Translations under genes and position numbers: made by a program
Origin: Nostoc desertorum CM1-VF14
Lineage (GTDB): Bacteria; Cyanobacteriota; Cyanobacteriia; Cyanobacteriales; Nostocaceae
Length of the DNA stretch: 64,000 bases
Assembly: GCA_019359245.1 (NCBI GenBank)
Contig: JAHHHR010000007.1
Span: 167,784 to 231,783, forward strand
Direction of reading: 5' to 3'
Shown here: piece after piece, positions 20,545 through 31,189 of the stretch
Position numbering within the stretch: position 1 is the first letter of the stretch
Layout: each line of letters starts with the position of its first letter
The notes under the pieces: model-generated
Database searches by the model: none
The model's input: only the letters and a program-made list of their open reading frames with translations
Told to the model about the DNA's origin: nothing

Positions 20545-21664
20545 TCTTGCTTAACTCCTCGAATAGATCCACATAAGTTTTTGCCATAGTATTCCAGCTA
20601 TGTCGTTCTGCCACAGAGCGAGCTGCTTTGCCCATTTGCTTTACGAGGGCGGGACTGCTCACCAAGGACATCAGCGCCACAGCCAAAGCATTAATATCAT
20701 CTGAGTCGGGTAAAACGATGCCACATTCTGGTGTCACCAACTCTCCGCCCCCGGTGGCTGTGGCAGTAATTACTGGCAGTCCTGAAGAAAGTGCTTCTAA
20801 CAATACGAGGCTGCAAGCTTCGTATCGGGAAGGAAAAACAAATAAATCTACTGCTTGCATAATTTGAGGGATATCACGGCGATATCCGACAAAATGCACG
20901 CGTTCACTTAACCCTAATGATGCTGCTAGTTCTGGGAAAGGGCTATTTTGGGTGTGTCCCACTACCACCAGATGTAAATCGGGAACTTTCACCAAGGCGT
21001 GCAGCACTGTATCTAAGTTCTTTCTGGGTGTGCGGATATCTCCAGCGAACAGTGCTAGGGTGACATTTTCTGGTAAACCTAACTTTTGGCGATTGCTTTC
21101 ACCTGGAGCAAACTCTTCTAAATCAACACCGTTGACAATTACGCGAATGCGAGAACGCGGTACACCAGTATTGACTAATTCCTGCGCTACCTTTTCTGAT
21201 ACAGCTACGACAACCTGTGCTTTTTGGAAAGCCTGTTTTTCCCAACGGGCATTAAAAGCCGTAAATAGCCATTGGTACAAACCATATAAATCTCGGCGAT
21301 TGCGGGAAATATGAACAGGCGATCGCAACCATGAACTGTGGACAAAATGTACAGCATTTACATCAGCCGCAGCCAGATTAATTGCTCCATTGACTTTAAC
21401 TAAATCAATCTCAGAGCGATGTTGACGCAACCAATCTGCACTTTTTTGGGCAAATATGAAATTCCGCACAAATTCTGTCGGATAGCCTTTGACTGGGATT
21501 TGAATCCAATTAACTTGGCTATTGTCTTCTAGCTCTGGTGCGACTTCACTAGCTAATAATGTCAGTTGATGACCACGACGAATTGCTTCATTAGCAACCT
21601 CATAGTTTACCCGCCCTTGACCATCACCTTTTTTAATTTTATGAGTAACAATACAAAGTTTCAT
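20462..21664 (-). CDS. GT4-family glycosyltransferase
   Basis: RKNLDTVLHALVKVPDLHLVVVG, ACSLVLLEALSSGLPVITATATGGGELV. Overlaps the next gene by 83 nt. Confidence 0.92.
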   Translation of the reverse strand: MKLCIVTHKIKKGDGQGRVNYEVANEAIRRGHQLTLLASEVAPELEDNSQVNWIQIPVKGYPTEFVRNFIFAQKSADWLRQHRSEIDLVKVNGAINLAAADVNAVHFVHSSWLRSPVHISRNRRDLYGLYQWLFTAFNARWEKQAFQKAQVVVAVSEKVAQELVNTGVPRSRIRVIVNGVDLEEFAPGESNRQKLGLPENVTLALFAGDIRTPRKNLDTVLHALVKVPDLHLVVVGHTQNSPFPELAASLGLSERVHFVGYRRDIPQIMQAVDLFVFPSRYEACSLVLLEALSSGLPVITATATGGGELVTPECGIVLPDSDDINALAVALMSLVSSPALVKQMGKAARSVAERHSWNTMAKTYVDLFEELSKNAEHRSDTDLSPSTRPITLPFGATGAN

Positions 21665-21834
21665 GCATTATCTTCCTTAATGATAAAAGCTTAACCATAA
21701 CCGCAGATAAAGAAATTTAAATAATCTTATTTTCTTCACTCTGCGTTTACTATTACTTTATTGAAAACGGCGAGAAACTTCTTCTCCATGCCCCATGCCC
21801 AAAAACTCCATCCCTTTGTGGTTGGAGTTTTTCA

Positions 21835-22866
21835 TTATTTCGGTATTCTCATTAACTTACTTGCTAGAACTTGCGGAGTGAAACTAATAGTAAGTGCCGC
21901 TAGAGTTCGCACATTAAATTTTTGTTGATTCAGCGCCTGCCAAAAATAAGGACGTGCTGCGGCTATCTGTTCACTTCGTAGCAAACCAATTCCTAAAGTG
22001 GTATTAGCTTCTAACCATTTCTGCTGAAAGTAAGTTTTAAATTGCTGTAAGCGAGCGTCTTCCATAAAGACTTGATAACAAAACATTTCGCTTTTAGCTT
22101 TGCGAATTTTTGCCTGTACATCTCGACTACCACTGAGCATAGTATCAGTTTGCTCATGAGCACGATATCGCGTCAATTTTTCTGGATAGTAGTAAGCGCT
22201 ACCACCAGATATACAGCAGAGGTAAGTTAAATATAAATCCCACATCCCGCCAACCTCTGAGGGAATACTATCCCAATCAATAAAATTATTGCGAATCACA
22301 CAAGATGCAGCAGTAGGTATGCTTTTATCTACCAATCCAATTTTATAAAAAGGTTTATGAGTTCCTTTTGCTAGTTTATCCCGCTTGTAACCGCGTGTAT
22401 TTTCTTCAGTTCCAATATTATTAATTTTCCCATCTGCATCTATAATATATTGATCGCAAAAAGCAATCACTAACTCAGAGTTTGCTTCAAGTGGCGGTAC
22501 TAGCTTTGCTAAAAAATCTTCATTCCAAATATCATCGTCATGCAAACTAGCAACATATTTACCTCGCGCCATCTTAAAGCCATGTTGCTGATTAGCAATC
22601 ATACCCACATTTTGCTGATGTCGCCAAAATCTGATGCGTGAGTCACCAAAAGATGCGACAAGTTCTTGAGGGTTTTCTGGACTACAATTATCAGAAATAA
22701 TAATTTCGATATTTTGATAAGTTTGTTTTATAGCACTAGCGATCGCTTGCTTGAGATACTCTGATCGATTATAAGTGGGGATAATAACGCTAACTAAAGG
22801 TGCTTCGCATTCTTTATGTAATGACATATTTTTCTCCCTTGATTTTTTCTCAGTAGAAGATTGCAC
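21835..22866 (-). CDS. GT2-family glycosyltransferase
   Basis: PLVSVIIPTYNRSEYLKQAIASAIKQTYQNIEIIISDN, VASLHDDDIW. Confidence 0.92.
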   Translation of the reverse strand: MQSSTEKKSREKNMSLHKECEAPLVSVIIPTYNRSEYLKQAIASAIKQTYQNIEIIISDNCSPENPQELVASFGDSRIRFWRHQQNVGMIANQQHGFKMARGKYVASLHDDDIWNEDFLAKLVPPLEANSELVIAFCDQYIIDADGKINNIGTEENTRGYKRDKLAKGTHKPFYKIGLVDKSIPTAASCVIRNNFIDWDSIPSEVGGMWDLYLTYLCCISGGSAYYYPEKLTRYRAHEQTDTMLSGSRDVQAKIRKAKSEMFCYQVFMEDARLQQFKTYFQQKWLEANTTLGIGLLRSEQIAAARPYFWQALNQQKFNVRTLAALTISFTPQVLASKLMRIPK

Positions 22867-22892
22867 TAATTGATGTTTTTAGCAAACTAAGC

Positions 22893-24053
22893 TTATTTAG
22901 CTTGAGGTATGCTATATAGCTTTTTCGCTCTAGAAGGGAATTCAGCTATTGCTTTTGCATAAATTGTTCGGAGATTATTTACATGAGTAGCCATTGTAAA
23001 TTCTTTCATCAATAAAGCATGACCTTGTTCGCCCATGTATCGGCTTTTTTGATGATCTCTATACAACTCATGGATTGCATCAGCCAGCTTTTTGATATTA
23101 TTACCTGGAACAAGAATACCCGTTTCTCCATCTCGTAAATGTTCTGGAATACCTCCGACTGCACTACCAATTACAGGTCGATAACGAGAGTATGCTTCCA
23201 GAGTTACAAGACCAGCAGGTTCAGGCCAAACGCTAGGAAAGATGACTGCAAAACACTGTTGATAAAGTTGATTTATTTTATCGCGATCGCACCATCCATG
23301 CCAAGTGATCCGGTTATTTAATTTGAGGGTGTTTGCTAATTTTTCTAAGCGGGGCCGTTCCCATCCTTCACCTGCGATATCAAGTTTAATTTGCGGGTCT
23401 GTATGTATTAAGGTTTTGAGTAACCATTCTAGACCTTTATCAGAAACAATTCGTCCCGCAAACAAAATTCTATGATTTTGATGAACTTCTAAACTCAAGG
23501 GTGCAGTTGCTGCTTGCGGTACAGAGATACCACAGTGTAGCGTTAGAGTTTGTTCTGGGGGTACACCATTTTGGATCAATTGTTGCCGCACATATTCGCT
23601 ATTAGCAACAAAAGTAATTTTTATCTTTTTTAAGATATCTAATAACTGATTAGTAGTTTGAAGTTCTTTCAAACTTCTTAAAGGTCTACGGCTACCACAC
23701 TTATCTACTAGTTTACCCCAGGTACATCCTAAATAAGAAAAGTTGCGATCGCAGATTGTCCGTTGCCCTGCTAAATATTTTGTACCGCTAGGACAGTAGA
23801 ATGAGTGATTATGAACGCTGAAGATGGCAGGGCATTCGCCTGTAAGCTGCAATAGCAAATCTGGGCTGTGAATGTGCAGCAATTTAAACTGGCTTTGATC
23901 TACATTATTAAGCGATTTTATCACGCGATCGCTAACCTCATGCGGTCGATGTTCAAATAGAGAAGCTAAATAAGTTTCAACACCTCCACCCTCACCTACA
24001 TTAAAATTAGAGCATTGATAAATGAGGTCTTTGTTATATTTTTTATCGAACAT
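22893..24053 (-). CDS. GT4-family glycosyltransferase
   Basis: RILFAGRIVSDKGLEWLLKTL, EPAGLVTLEAYSRYRPVIGSAVGGIPEHL. Confidence 0.9.
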   Translation of the reverse strand: MFDKKYNKDLIYQCSNFNVGEGGGVETYLASLFEHRPHEVSDRVIKSLNNVDQSQFKLLHIHSPDLLLQLTGECPAIFSVHNHSFYCPSGTKYLAGQRTICDRNFSYLGCTWGKLVDKCGSRRPLRSLKELQTTNQLLDILKKIKITFVANSEYVRQQLIQNGVPPEQTLTLHCGISVPQAATAPLSLEVHQNHRILFAGRIVSDKGLEWLLKTLIHTDPQIKLDIAGEGWERPRLEKLANTLKLNNRITWHGWCDRDKINQLYQQCFAVIFPSVWPEPAGLVTLEAYSRYRPVIGSAVGGIPEHLRDGETGILVPGNNIKKLADAIHELYRDHQKSRYMGEQGHALLMKEFTMATHVNNLRTIYAKAIAEFPSRAKKLYSIPQAK

Positions 24054-24190
24054 ATTTTCCGTTAATATTTAGTATATAGTACTAATTTGATTAGTTCTTA
24101 AACACTTCTTGTAAAGAGAAATATAAGTAAGATACTATTTTTATGATTTTTATGTTGGTATTTCTATTTCAACATATACTTGATTCGAGT

Positions 24191-24214
24191 AGGGGTGCAT
24201 AGCTGTACACCCCT
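24191..24214. repeat. Imperfect palindrome aggggtgcatagctgtacacccct
   Basis: Same family as 27476-27497 and 31335-31358. Confidence 0.65.
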
Positions 24215-24249
24215 ACAGCTTAAACTTAACGAGATTTTGGATATTATTC

Positions 24250-26100
24250 CTAATCTGATTGTCTTACTTCATACTGCATTTGATGGTATTTCCAAAGTTT
24301 ACCTTTGAGATCAAGTAGTTCTTTATAGTTCCCTTGTTCTACTATCCGTCCCTGTTCTAATACCACAACTTTATCTGCTTTCGAAATAGTAGAAAGACGG
24401 TGAGCGATCGCAATTACTGTCTTACCAACAGATAGCTTTTCTAATGAATCTTGAATTAAGCGCTCAGATAGCGAATCTAAAGCGCTAGTCGCTTCATCCA
24501 AAATCAAAATTTCTGGGTTCCGCAGTAAAGCACGCGCAATAGCAATTCGCTGTCTTTGTCCTCCAGATAACCTAACACCGCGATCGCCTAATTGAGTATC
24601 AAAACCTTCGGGCATTTCTAAAATAAATTCTAGTGCATTCGCTAGTTTAGCAGCTACTTTAATTTCATCATTAGTCGCTTCTGGAGTACCGTAAGAAATA
24701 TTTTCCCAAACATTAGTATTGAAGATAAAGGTATCCTGACTAACGACAGCTATTTTGCGACGTAGAGAGTTAATTTCAAACTGTCGTACATCAACTTCAT
24801 CAATGTAAAGATATCCATCTGTAGCATTATAAAATCGAGGAATTAAGTCAGCAAGGGTTGTTTTACCAGCACCCGAAGCTCCAACTAATGCTGTCATTTT
24901 TCCCTTTTCAATAGTCAGGGTAATATTATGTAGCACTAGATTTTCATCATCGTAGCCAAAATCTACAGATACTAAATCTATTGACCTTTTTAAACCTTTA
25001 AACTCAATTTTGCCATTTTTAAAGTAATATTTTTCATCAGTTTTCAACAAATTTTTAATATTATCTGCCGAACCATGTAAAGTACTGAGATATGCTCTCG
25101 TGCCATTAATATCTTGAACGAAGGGAATAAAGCGAAATAGCACAAAGAAAAAGGTTAGCAAAGAAGCAACTTGTAGCGTTCCATTGGTAACAAGGCTAGT
25201 GAACGCCAAAATAATCATTCCGACCAACACCGTAGTCGCTACCCCTTCGGCAATAGGCTTCACAAGTGTCCAAGTAAAAACAACTTTAGTTGTAGTACTT
25301 ATTACCTTATCGCTAGCTTTATAGTAACGCTGACGCTCAAATTCTTGAGTACCACAGGTGTGAACAGTACGAATGCCATTAATAAATTCTATGGCTGTTG
25401 ATGTAAAATTAGCATTAGCAGTTGTCATGCCAAAACTTGATTCTCTGACTCTAGCGTTCAGATTTGACAACCCCACACCTAAAAGTGTAAATAGTAGTGC
25501 TGAAATCAGCGTAAGTTGCCATGATATCAAAAACATGGATATTAAATAGACAAGAGTTGTCAATCCTCTAGTTACTAAAAAGGCTCCGCCACTAAAACCC
25601 TGTCTTATCTTTTCGATTTCTGTGGTAATTGTGTTAATTAGTTCACCAGAACGAGTTTTGGCAAAGTAACTTAACGATAAGGATTGTAACTGTTCAAAAA
25701 TTTGCTTACGTAGGCGATCGGCAAGATGCAGTTGAGATAATTCAGTGTAAACTTGAGAAAAATAGTTAAAGGTTGCACGTAACCAAGTACTTAATAAAAT
25801 CAGTAAAGATACGCGGTAGAGGCGATTAATTGCTGATGACTTGGCTCCCAAAATCCAAATATCAAACCAGCCTATTCCTGTTTGAACAGGTTGAGCATTA
25901 GGACTAGTTAAGCTTTGCAAGAAGGAAAGTAAGAAACCAATACTCACACCTTCAAAAGTTGCCGCCAAAATTGAGAATATCAGAGCTAAAATTGCAATTT
26001 TACGAAAGTGTTTAAATTCTCGCAATATTAAATAGTTGTCTTGCCAAAAGCTGGTAGCTTTGAGCAAACTACGGAGTTGTTGAGGAAATTGGGAATGCAT
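24250..26100 (-). CDS. hepA: ABC transporter, fused permease/ATPase, HepA-like exporter/flippase
   Basis: LKATSFWQDNYLILREFKHFRKIAI... N-terminus as in HepA; Walker A GASGAGKTT, LSGGQRQRIAIARALLRNPEILILDEATSALD. Position in the HEP-type cluster. Confidence 0.82.
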   Translation of the reverse strand: MHSQFPQQLRSLLKATSFWQDNYLILREFKHFRKIAILALIFSILAATFEGVSIGFLLSFLQSLTSPNAQPVQTGIGWFDIWILGAKSSAINRLYRVSLLILLSTWLRATFNYFSQVYTELSQLHLADRLRKQIFEQLQSLSLSYFAKTRSGELINTITTEIEKIRQGFSGGAFLVTRGLTTLVYLISMFLISWQLTLISALLFTLLGVGLSNLNARVRESSFGMTTANANFTSTAIEFINGIRTVHTCGTQEFERQRYYKASDKVISTTTKVVFTWTLVKPIAEGVATTVLVGMIILAFTSLVTNGTLQVASLLTFFFVLFRFIPFVQDINGTRAYLSTLHGSADNIKNLLKTDEKYYFKNGKIEFKGLKRSIDLVSVDFGYDDENLVLHNITLTIEKGKMTALVGASGAGKTTLADLIPRFYNATDGYLYIDEVDVRQFEINSLRRKIAVVSQDTFIFNTNVWENISYGTPEATNDEIKVAAKLANALEFILEMPEGFDTQLGDRGVRLSGGQRQRIAIARALLRNPEILILDEATSALDSLSERLIQDSLEKLSVGKTVIAIAHRLSTISKADKVVVLEQGRIVEQGNYKELLDLKGKLWKYHQMQYEVRQSD

Positions 26101-26214
26101 GGATTTTATAATAATAGTTTGGCAAGGTAGATAGACCGTTATAAATGCGATTTAAGCAATTTTTGCTTTAGCTTCAGTGCGGTAGATGAAAACATCAATT
26201 ACCGCACAGATAAA

Positions 26215-26934
26215 TTACAGGGTTTGGCTATCTAGATGTAACAGGTGAGACTGTGCGTCTACTTCCCATAAAGCTGTAATTTCTGGTAGTTTATTTATCT
26301 GTACTGCATCTTCTAAAGTCCAACAACGAAATCCGGTTAAACTCATGTCACCCCGCAGCACGTTAAATAACTGTGGTAGATTGTCGAGACTGTATTTACC
26401 CATCCAACGTTCTAGCAGTGTGGTGTTTTGGGTGTTAAACCTCATTACCCGAAACAGTTTACCCCGTTCTCCAACACGCCATTCATGACAAAAAAGTGAC
26501 CCTGGCGAGTAAACTTGCATTAACACAATCAATCCCAACATGGCTGGACTTACTAATAACAGCAACATGAAAGCAGCAATCCAATCAATTAGCCGCTGTA
26601 ATTGTCTGAAGGGTTGATTAGGCAGTTTTTGGCTAGCAGGTAGGCTTAGGAATATTGGTTTTTGAGCTTCTTCACACGCATCTGCCCAAAACCTGAGCAA
26701 AGCTTCACCCAATTTTGGATCTATGCTTACCAAACTTACAGGAGAATGTTGTAAGCATTCTACTAGCGATCGCTTACTATTTAATGCAGGCAGATATGGT
26801 TGTTTAACTTGTCCAGGCGGCTTCACCAACAGCTTACCCCGTCGCCACTGGAGTGTGCAGTCCCCACGATTATCTTGGTGTTCCTGGGTTACATCATATA
26901 AATTCTCTAGAGTTGGAATTATTGAAGTTGTCAT
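26215..26934 (-). CDS. hepC: HepC-like sugar transferase (bacterial polyprenyl-phosphate GPT-like C-terminal domain)
   Basis: RLIDWIAAFMLLLLVSPAMLGLIVLMQVYSPGSLFCHEWRVGERGKLFRVMRFNTQ... SLDNLPQLFNVLRGDMSLTGFR; directly upstream of the HepA-like gene. Confidence 0.75.
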   Translation of the reverse strand: MTTSIIPTLENLYDVTQEHQDNRGDCTLQWRRGKLLVKPPGQVKQPYLPALNSKRSLVECLQHSPVSLVSIDPKLGEALLRFWADACEEAQKPIFLSLPASQKLPNQPFRQLQRLIDWIAAFMLLLLVSPAMLGLIVLMQVYSPGSLFCHEWRVGERGKLFRVMRFNTQNTTLLERWMGKYSLDNLPQLFNVLRGDMSLTGFRCWTLEDAVQINKLPEITALWEVDAQSHLLHLDSQTL

Positions 26935-27475
26935 AATGTCTTTGGGTTTATACAGGAGTGAATTACTGAGGCGTTATCAAAGGCTATCAATGCCAAAGAC
27001 CCAAATCCGAATCTTGTTGTCAGTCCAAAAAGTTGGAGAGAATTGAGGGCAAAAATATGTTATTGCTATTTGCCACTCAGCCAAGCACCTATCATTCAGA
27101 ACCCTTCTGGATGTAGAGGTGTACAAATCAACGTTACTATCAATATTCATGGGCAATCGGTATTTTCCGGTAACTACTGAAAGTAGAAATATGTAGAGGG
27201 AAATTACCCATAAATCTATATCTACGTTTGATTGTACTGAGGGGTTTATTTTGTCGATATATTTAAAAAAACCAGTCCACTCTTGTCTTCTAGCCTTTAT
27301 GAAGGTGCTTTAATTTCTAGAATATAAGAGTATTTAGAAATAGCGATCGCTCAAATAAATTCTTTATTTACTCTTTAAATAGCCAGTGATTTCTCTGATA
27401 AGCGATAAAGATAGCATAAATATGCTGAGATTTTCCTGATAGCAACAAAATTCAATTTGGTTCATCAAAAACAAA

Positions 27476-27497
27476 GGGCGCACAGCTTGTGCGCCCC
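27476..27497. repeat. Imperfect palindrome gggcgcacagcttgtgcgcccc
   Basis: Same family as 24191-24214 and 31335-31358. Confidence 0.65.
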
Positions 27498-27583
27498 TAC
27501 TGCGTGTTCTATTTAAACGTATTGCATCAGAGCAAGCTCACCGCTTGCGGGGTGGGGTTCTTTCAACCTATAACCGCTAATAA

Positions 27584-29833
27584 CTACTTTTCCACAGCTT
27601 GACGGAGAGCTAATTGCTGTTCTTTTACATAAGGGACGTAATTACTGCTAGAGTTTGATACTCCGTTAGCTACAACTCCAATCAGATTTAACTTACTCAG
27701 CATGGCTGTCGCTTGATTAAGCTGACTCCGCGTCACAATACCAATACTTGCCACCATGACCACGCTACGACAAGATGATGCGGTGAGCATGGCATCCACC
27801 AAACCAAGAACTGGGGGAGCATCTATCAGTACTAAATCATAGTTTTCTTCAAATGCTGCCATTAATTGCATCATCCGAGGGGAACTCAAGAGATTAGCTG
27901 GGTCAGCAGGTTTTGGGCCAGCCGTCAAAATATCGATGTAAGCGGAACCTGCGTATTGAAGACTAATCTGGTTGGGTAGGTTTGCATCACTAGCTAATAG
28001 AGTTGAAAGCCCCTGTTCATTAGGAAGATTCAGTTGGTGATGCAGACTCGGATCGCGTAAGTTGGCATCAATTAGTAACACCCTTTTGTGTAAACGGGCA
28101 GCACTCATCGCTAAACCCAACGCCAAAGCTGACTTACCCTCATCAGGTAAAGCTGAGGTAATCATCAAAGATTTTAAGTTAGCAACAGTATTCAAAAGTT
28201 CAATGTTTTTGTAAATCAGATCCAGCGATTCCCAACGTGGTGGAGATTGCAATACCTGAATTGTCCAAGGAGCGAGAACTTCTGGCTTACCAAAGGGTAA
28301 CTTGATCATTGATTCTCTGGGTTTGGCTGGCGGTAATTTGGGAGTTGTTCCCAACAACGGCATGGCCATTTGCTTCTCTAACTCAGCAGTGGTGTGAACT
28401 GCATCATCAGCCGATTCTCGGATAAAGGCAGCAATGCCTCCTAACATAAACCCAACCACAGCACCTAACAGCAAGTTCTGTTGAAGATTGGGACCTAATT
28501 GTGCGCCTTTGTGGGGATCTTCTACAACTTCCCAATTAAATCCACCCTTAGAAAGTTCTTGCCGCAATTGCTGTTCTGCTCTTAAAAGTTGCTCTAATCT
28601 TTCACGACTAAATTGCAACTGTGGTAGCATCCGATTGTAATAAGCCAACAGAGGCGGGAAACGTTTGATTTCAAAACGTAGCTCGTTTTCTTTCTTGGCC
28701 AAAGTTTGATCGCGAGCAGTTAAAGCAACTATAGTTGTTTGCGTTTCTACTAGCTGACCAGCAAGGTTAAGATCAATTTCACCAAGTTGTCCTTTTTCGA
28801 GAAGAGAGTCTCCATTCGTGAATGCACCAGCAGACTTTCCGCCTAAAGTTCTTCCTACCTCTTGTTGCAATAATTCCTTTTGGTTCTGAAGCTGTTCTTT
28901 AAGCTTTTGCACACTTGGAGTTTGATCTGTAAAGCGTAAACGTTCCTGTCCTAGTGCCAGTTCAGTTTTTTGGATTTCGTTGAGTAAGCTTTGGTAGCGA
29001 GTAGACTGACTCAGACGAGAAGCAACTAGAGCGTTTTGAGGAGAACGGTTAAGTTGTTCTTCCAAAGATTTTTGGCGTGCTAAAGCTTCTCCATATTGAG
29101 CACGAGTTGTCTGACGTTCTTGAGCAATATTGTTCAAAGCTGTCTCAATCGCTTTAGCTTGTGACTCTGGATCAATTAAGTTTTGATTTCTGCGAAACCT
29201 TTGTAAATTTGTCTCAGCCGCGTTTACTTCTTCACTGGCTTTACTTAACTGCTCTCTGATAATTTGCAGACCTTTTTGTAACCGCGAAGTCTGCTGTTGT
29301 TTGTTATAATCAACATAAACTTGTCGAATTGCATCCAGAACTTTTTGTGTCTTTTCTGGATCTTCGGCAGTGTATTCAACTTGAAATATTTTAGTAGCAA
29401 CATTATCTTCTTTGCTCCTTAATTGAGTTAAGACCAAAGAAGTTTTAATCTCAGCTGCACTTATATCTGGATAATCAGACTGAAGTTTATCAACTGCTTT
29501 TTGGATAAGTCCTGAACTCTGCATCAAGTTAAGCTGGGTTGCAGTATCTATCACAATATCAGAGTCAGTAAACTGGTTGTCTATGCCCGCACCTTCTGTC
29601 TTACCTTGATAGTTAGGTTCTACTAGCAATTGCATTGAACTTTTATAAGTAGGTTTGGTTTTAAAAGTTACCATACCTGCAATAGCAATAGAAGTAATTA
29701 ATACTGTTAGGAACCAAGGAAATCTTCGCACAAATACGGCAAACAATTGTCCGTAGCTTGGTTCGTTTTCAGAAACTGTAGTTATGTGAGGGTTTAGACT
29801 ATTTTGAACCACTTTTATTATCCTTGTCTTCAA
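27584..29833 (-). CDS. Wzc-like polysaccharide co-polymerase / BY-kinase-type ATPase
   Basis: Wzz N-terminal region, GNVR-like coiled coil, LMITSALPDEGKSALALGLAMSAARLHKRVLLIDANLRDPSLH, DLVLIDAPPVLG. Confidence 0.92.
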   Translation of the reverse strand: MKTRIIKVVQNSLNPHITTVSENEPSYGQLFAVFVRRFPWFLTVLITSIAIAGMVTFKTKPTYKSSMQLLVEPNYQGKTEGAGIDNQFTDSDIVIDTATQLNLMQSSGLIQKAVDKLQSDYPDISAAEIKTSLVLTQLRSKEDNVATKIFQVEYTAEDPEKTQKVLDAIRQVYVDYNKQQQTSRLQKGLQIIREQLSKASEEVNAAETNLQRFRRNQNLIDPESQAKAIETALNNIAQERQTTRAQYGEALARQKSLEEQLNRSPQNALVASRLSQSTRYQSLLNEIQKTELALGQERLRFTDQTPSVQKLKEQLQNQKELLQQEVGRTLGGKSAGAFTNGDSLLEKGQLGEIDLNLAGQLVETQTTIVALTARDQTLAKKENELRFEIKRFPPLLAYYNRMLPQLQFSRERLEQLLRAEQQLRQELSKGGFNWEVVEDPHKGAQLGPNLQQNLLLGAVVGFMLGGIAAFIRESADDAVHTTAELEKQMAMPLLGTTPKLPPAKPRESMIKLPFGKPEVLAPWTIQVLQSPPRWESLDLIYKNIELLNTVANLKSLMITSALPDEGKSALALGLAMSAARLHKRVLLIDANLRDPSLHHQLNLPNEQGLSTLLASDANLPNQISLQYAGSAYIDILTAGPKPADPANLLSSPRMMQLMAAFEENYDLVLIDAPPVLGLVDAMLTASSCRSVVMVASIGIVTRSQLNQATAMLSKLNLIGVVANGVSNSSSNYVPYVKEQQLALRQAVEK

Positions 29834-29980
29834 GACTTACGCTAAGAGATTCTCCGACACCTATTCTTTTTCCAAACCGCCTTCTTTGCGTTCGCGTAGC
29901 GTGTCGCAGACAGAGGCTTCCGCCAACGAGCAGGAGAGAAAAATAAATAGGTAATCTTATAGTGGGAAGAGATTCAGAAA

Positions 29981-31081
29981 TCAAATGAATATTTGATGCA
30001 GACCACAAGCTTGGTTAATAATTTGTTCAACTTTCCCAAAGAATGCATTCTCCGAAAAGTTTGCTACTGCATGATGACGGATGCGATCGTAATCCCAAGA
30101 GATGCCATTGGCTTCTAGTAATGCAATTTGTAGAGATTCGGGTGTTTGTCTTTTGAAAAAGACTCCTGTTTCACCTGGTATTTGAGTATCTAAAACTCCA
30201 CCTGCTCCGTAGGCGATGACTGGTGTGCCGCTAGCATTAGCCTCTACTGGAACTAATCCGTAATCTTCTAAGGCTGCGACAATAATAGACTTGGCTTTGG
30301 AAAACAAGTCTTTGCGGGTTTTATCACTTACGTGTCCCAAGAACTCAATATTTTTTAATGCTTTGGATTTTAACCGTGCTTGTTCTGGCCCGTCACCTGA
30401 TATTAATAACCGCCATCCCAGCCAATTAAAAGCTTCGACTATGATATCAAGGCGTTTATAGCTGATCATCCGGGCTGAGGCCAGATAATATTCATCTTTT
30501 ATATCAGAAAAAAGAAATTTACTAGTATCAATTGGATAGTTCACCATCATTGCCTTTTTGCCATAAATACTTTCAATACGGCGGGCAACAACACTAGAAT
30601 TAGCAATGTAAAGGTCAGGTTCCTGTGCATATTTCAGGTCTACCTTTCTCATTAGTTGAAATACCTGTTCGATTAAAGGAGCAAAATATCTATAATCTCC
30701 GTATTCTCTTAAATAAGTTGCTGTATCCCATAAGAAACGGGTGACGTTATGGCAAAAGCAAATGTGGCGGGCATTTGGCTTTTTTCGCACTGCTTTGGCG
30801 AAGCTGGTGCTACTGCTAATAATTAGATCGTAGTCTTGCAAATCCAAGGCACGAAAGGCAGGAAAATATAGAGGAGCCATTGACCTAAAATGTTTTGCTG
30901 CACCAGGAATTTTTTGCAAGAATGTTGTGTTGACTATGCGATCGCCTAGATCAATAGTTTTTTGTGGATCGTACAGAGATGTGAAAATGTCTGCTTCAGG
31001 ATAACGCTTACAAAGCAGTTCAAATACACGCTCTGCCCCACCTCGCTGGGTTAGATAATCGTGGACTAGAGCAATTTTCAT
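29981..31081 (-). CDS. GT4-family glycosyltransferase
   Basis: MKIALVHDYLTQRGGAERVFELLCKRYPEADIFT, DYGLVPVEANASGTPVIAYGAGGVLDT. Confidence 0.92.
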   Translation of the reverse strand: MKIALVHDYLTQRGGAERVFELLCKRYPEADIFTSLYDPQKTIDLGDRIVNTTFLQKIPGAAKHFRSMAPLYFPAFRALDLQDYDLIISSSTSFAKAVRKKPNARHICFCHNVTRFLWDTATYLREYGDYRYFAPLIEQVFQLMRKVDLKYAQEPDLYIANSSVVARRIESIYGKKAMMVNYPIDTSKFLFSDIKDEYYLASARMISYKRLDIIVEAFNWLGWRLLISGDGPEQARLKSKALKNIEFLGHVSDKTRKDLFSKAKSIIVAALEDYGLVPVEANASGTPVIAYGAGGVLDTQIPGETGVFFKRQTPESLQIALLEANGISWDYDRIRHHAVANFSENAFFGKVEQIINQACGLHQIFI

Positions 31082-31189
31082 GAATTTGACCTAAAGTTTC
31101 GATCAGGTTTGTTTCAACGCTCCCCAGCAAGTTACTATCAACAACTTTAGCGTCCCGCAATATAGCTTCCTATCCTCTTTACGAAATTC

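Noticed and set aside
29799-30008. 69-aa minus ORF between the Wzc-like gene and a GT
   Set aside because: Contains a typical dispersed repeat (ttcgcgtagcgtgtcgcagacagaggcttccgcc) and overlaps neighbours; unlikely coding.
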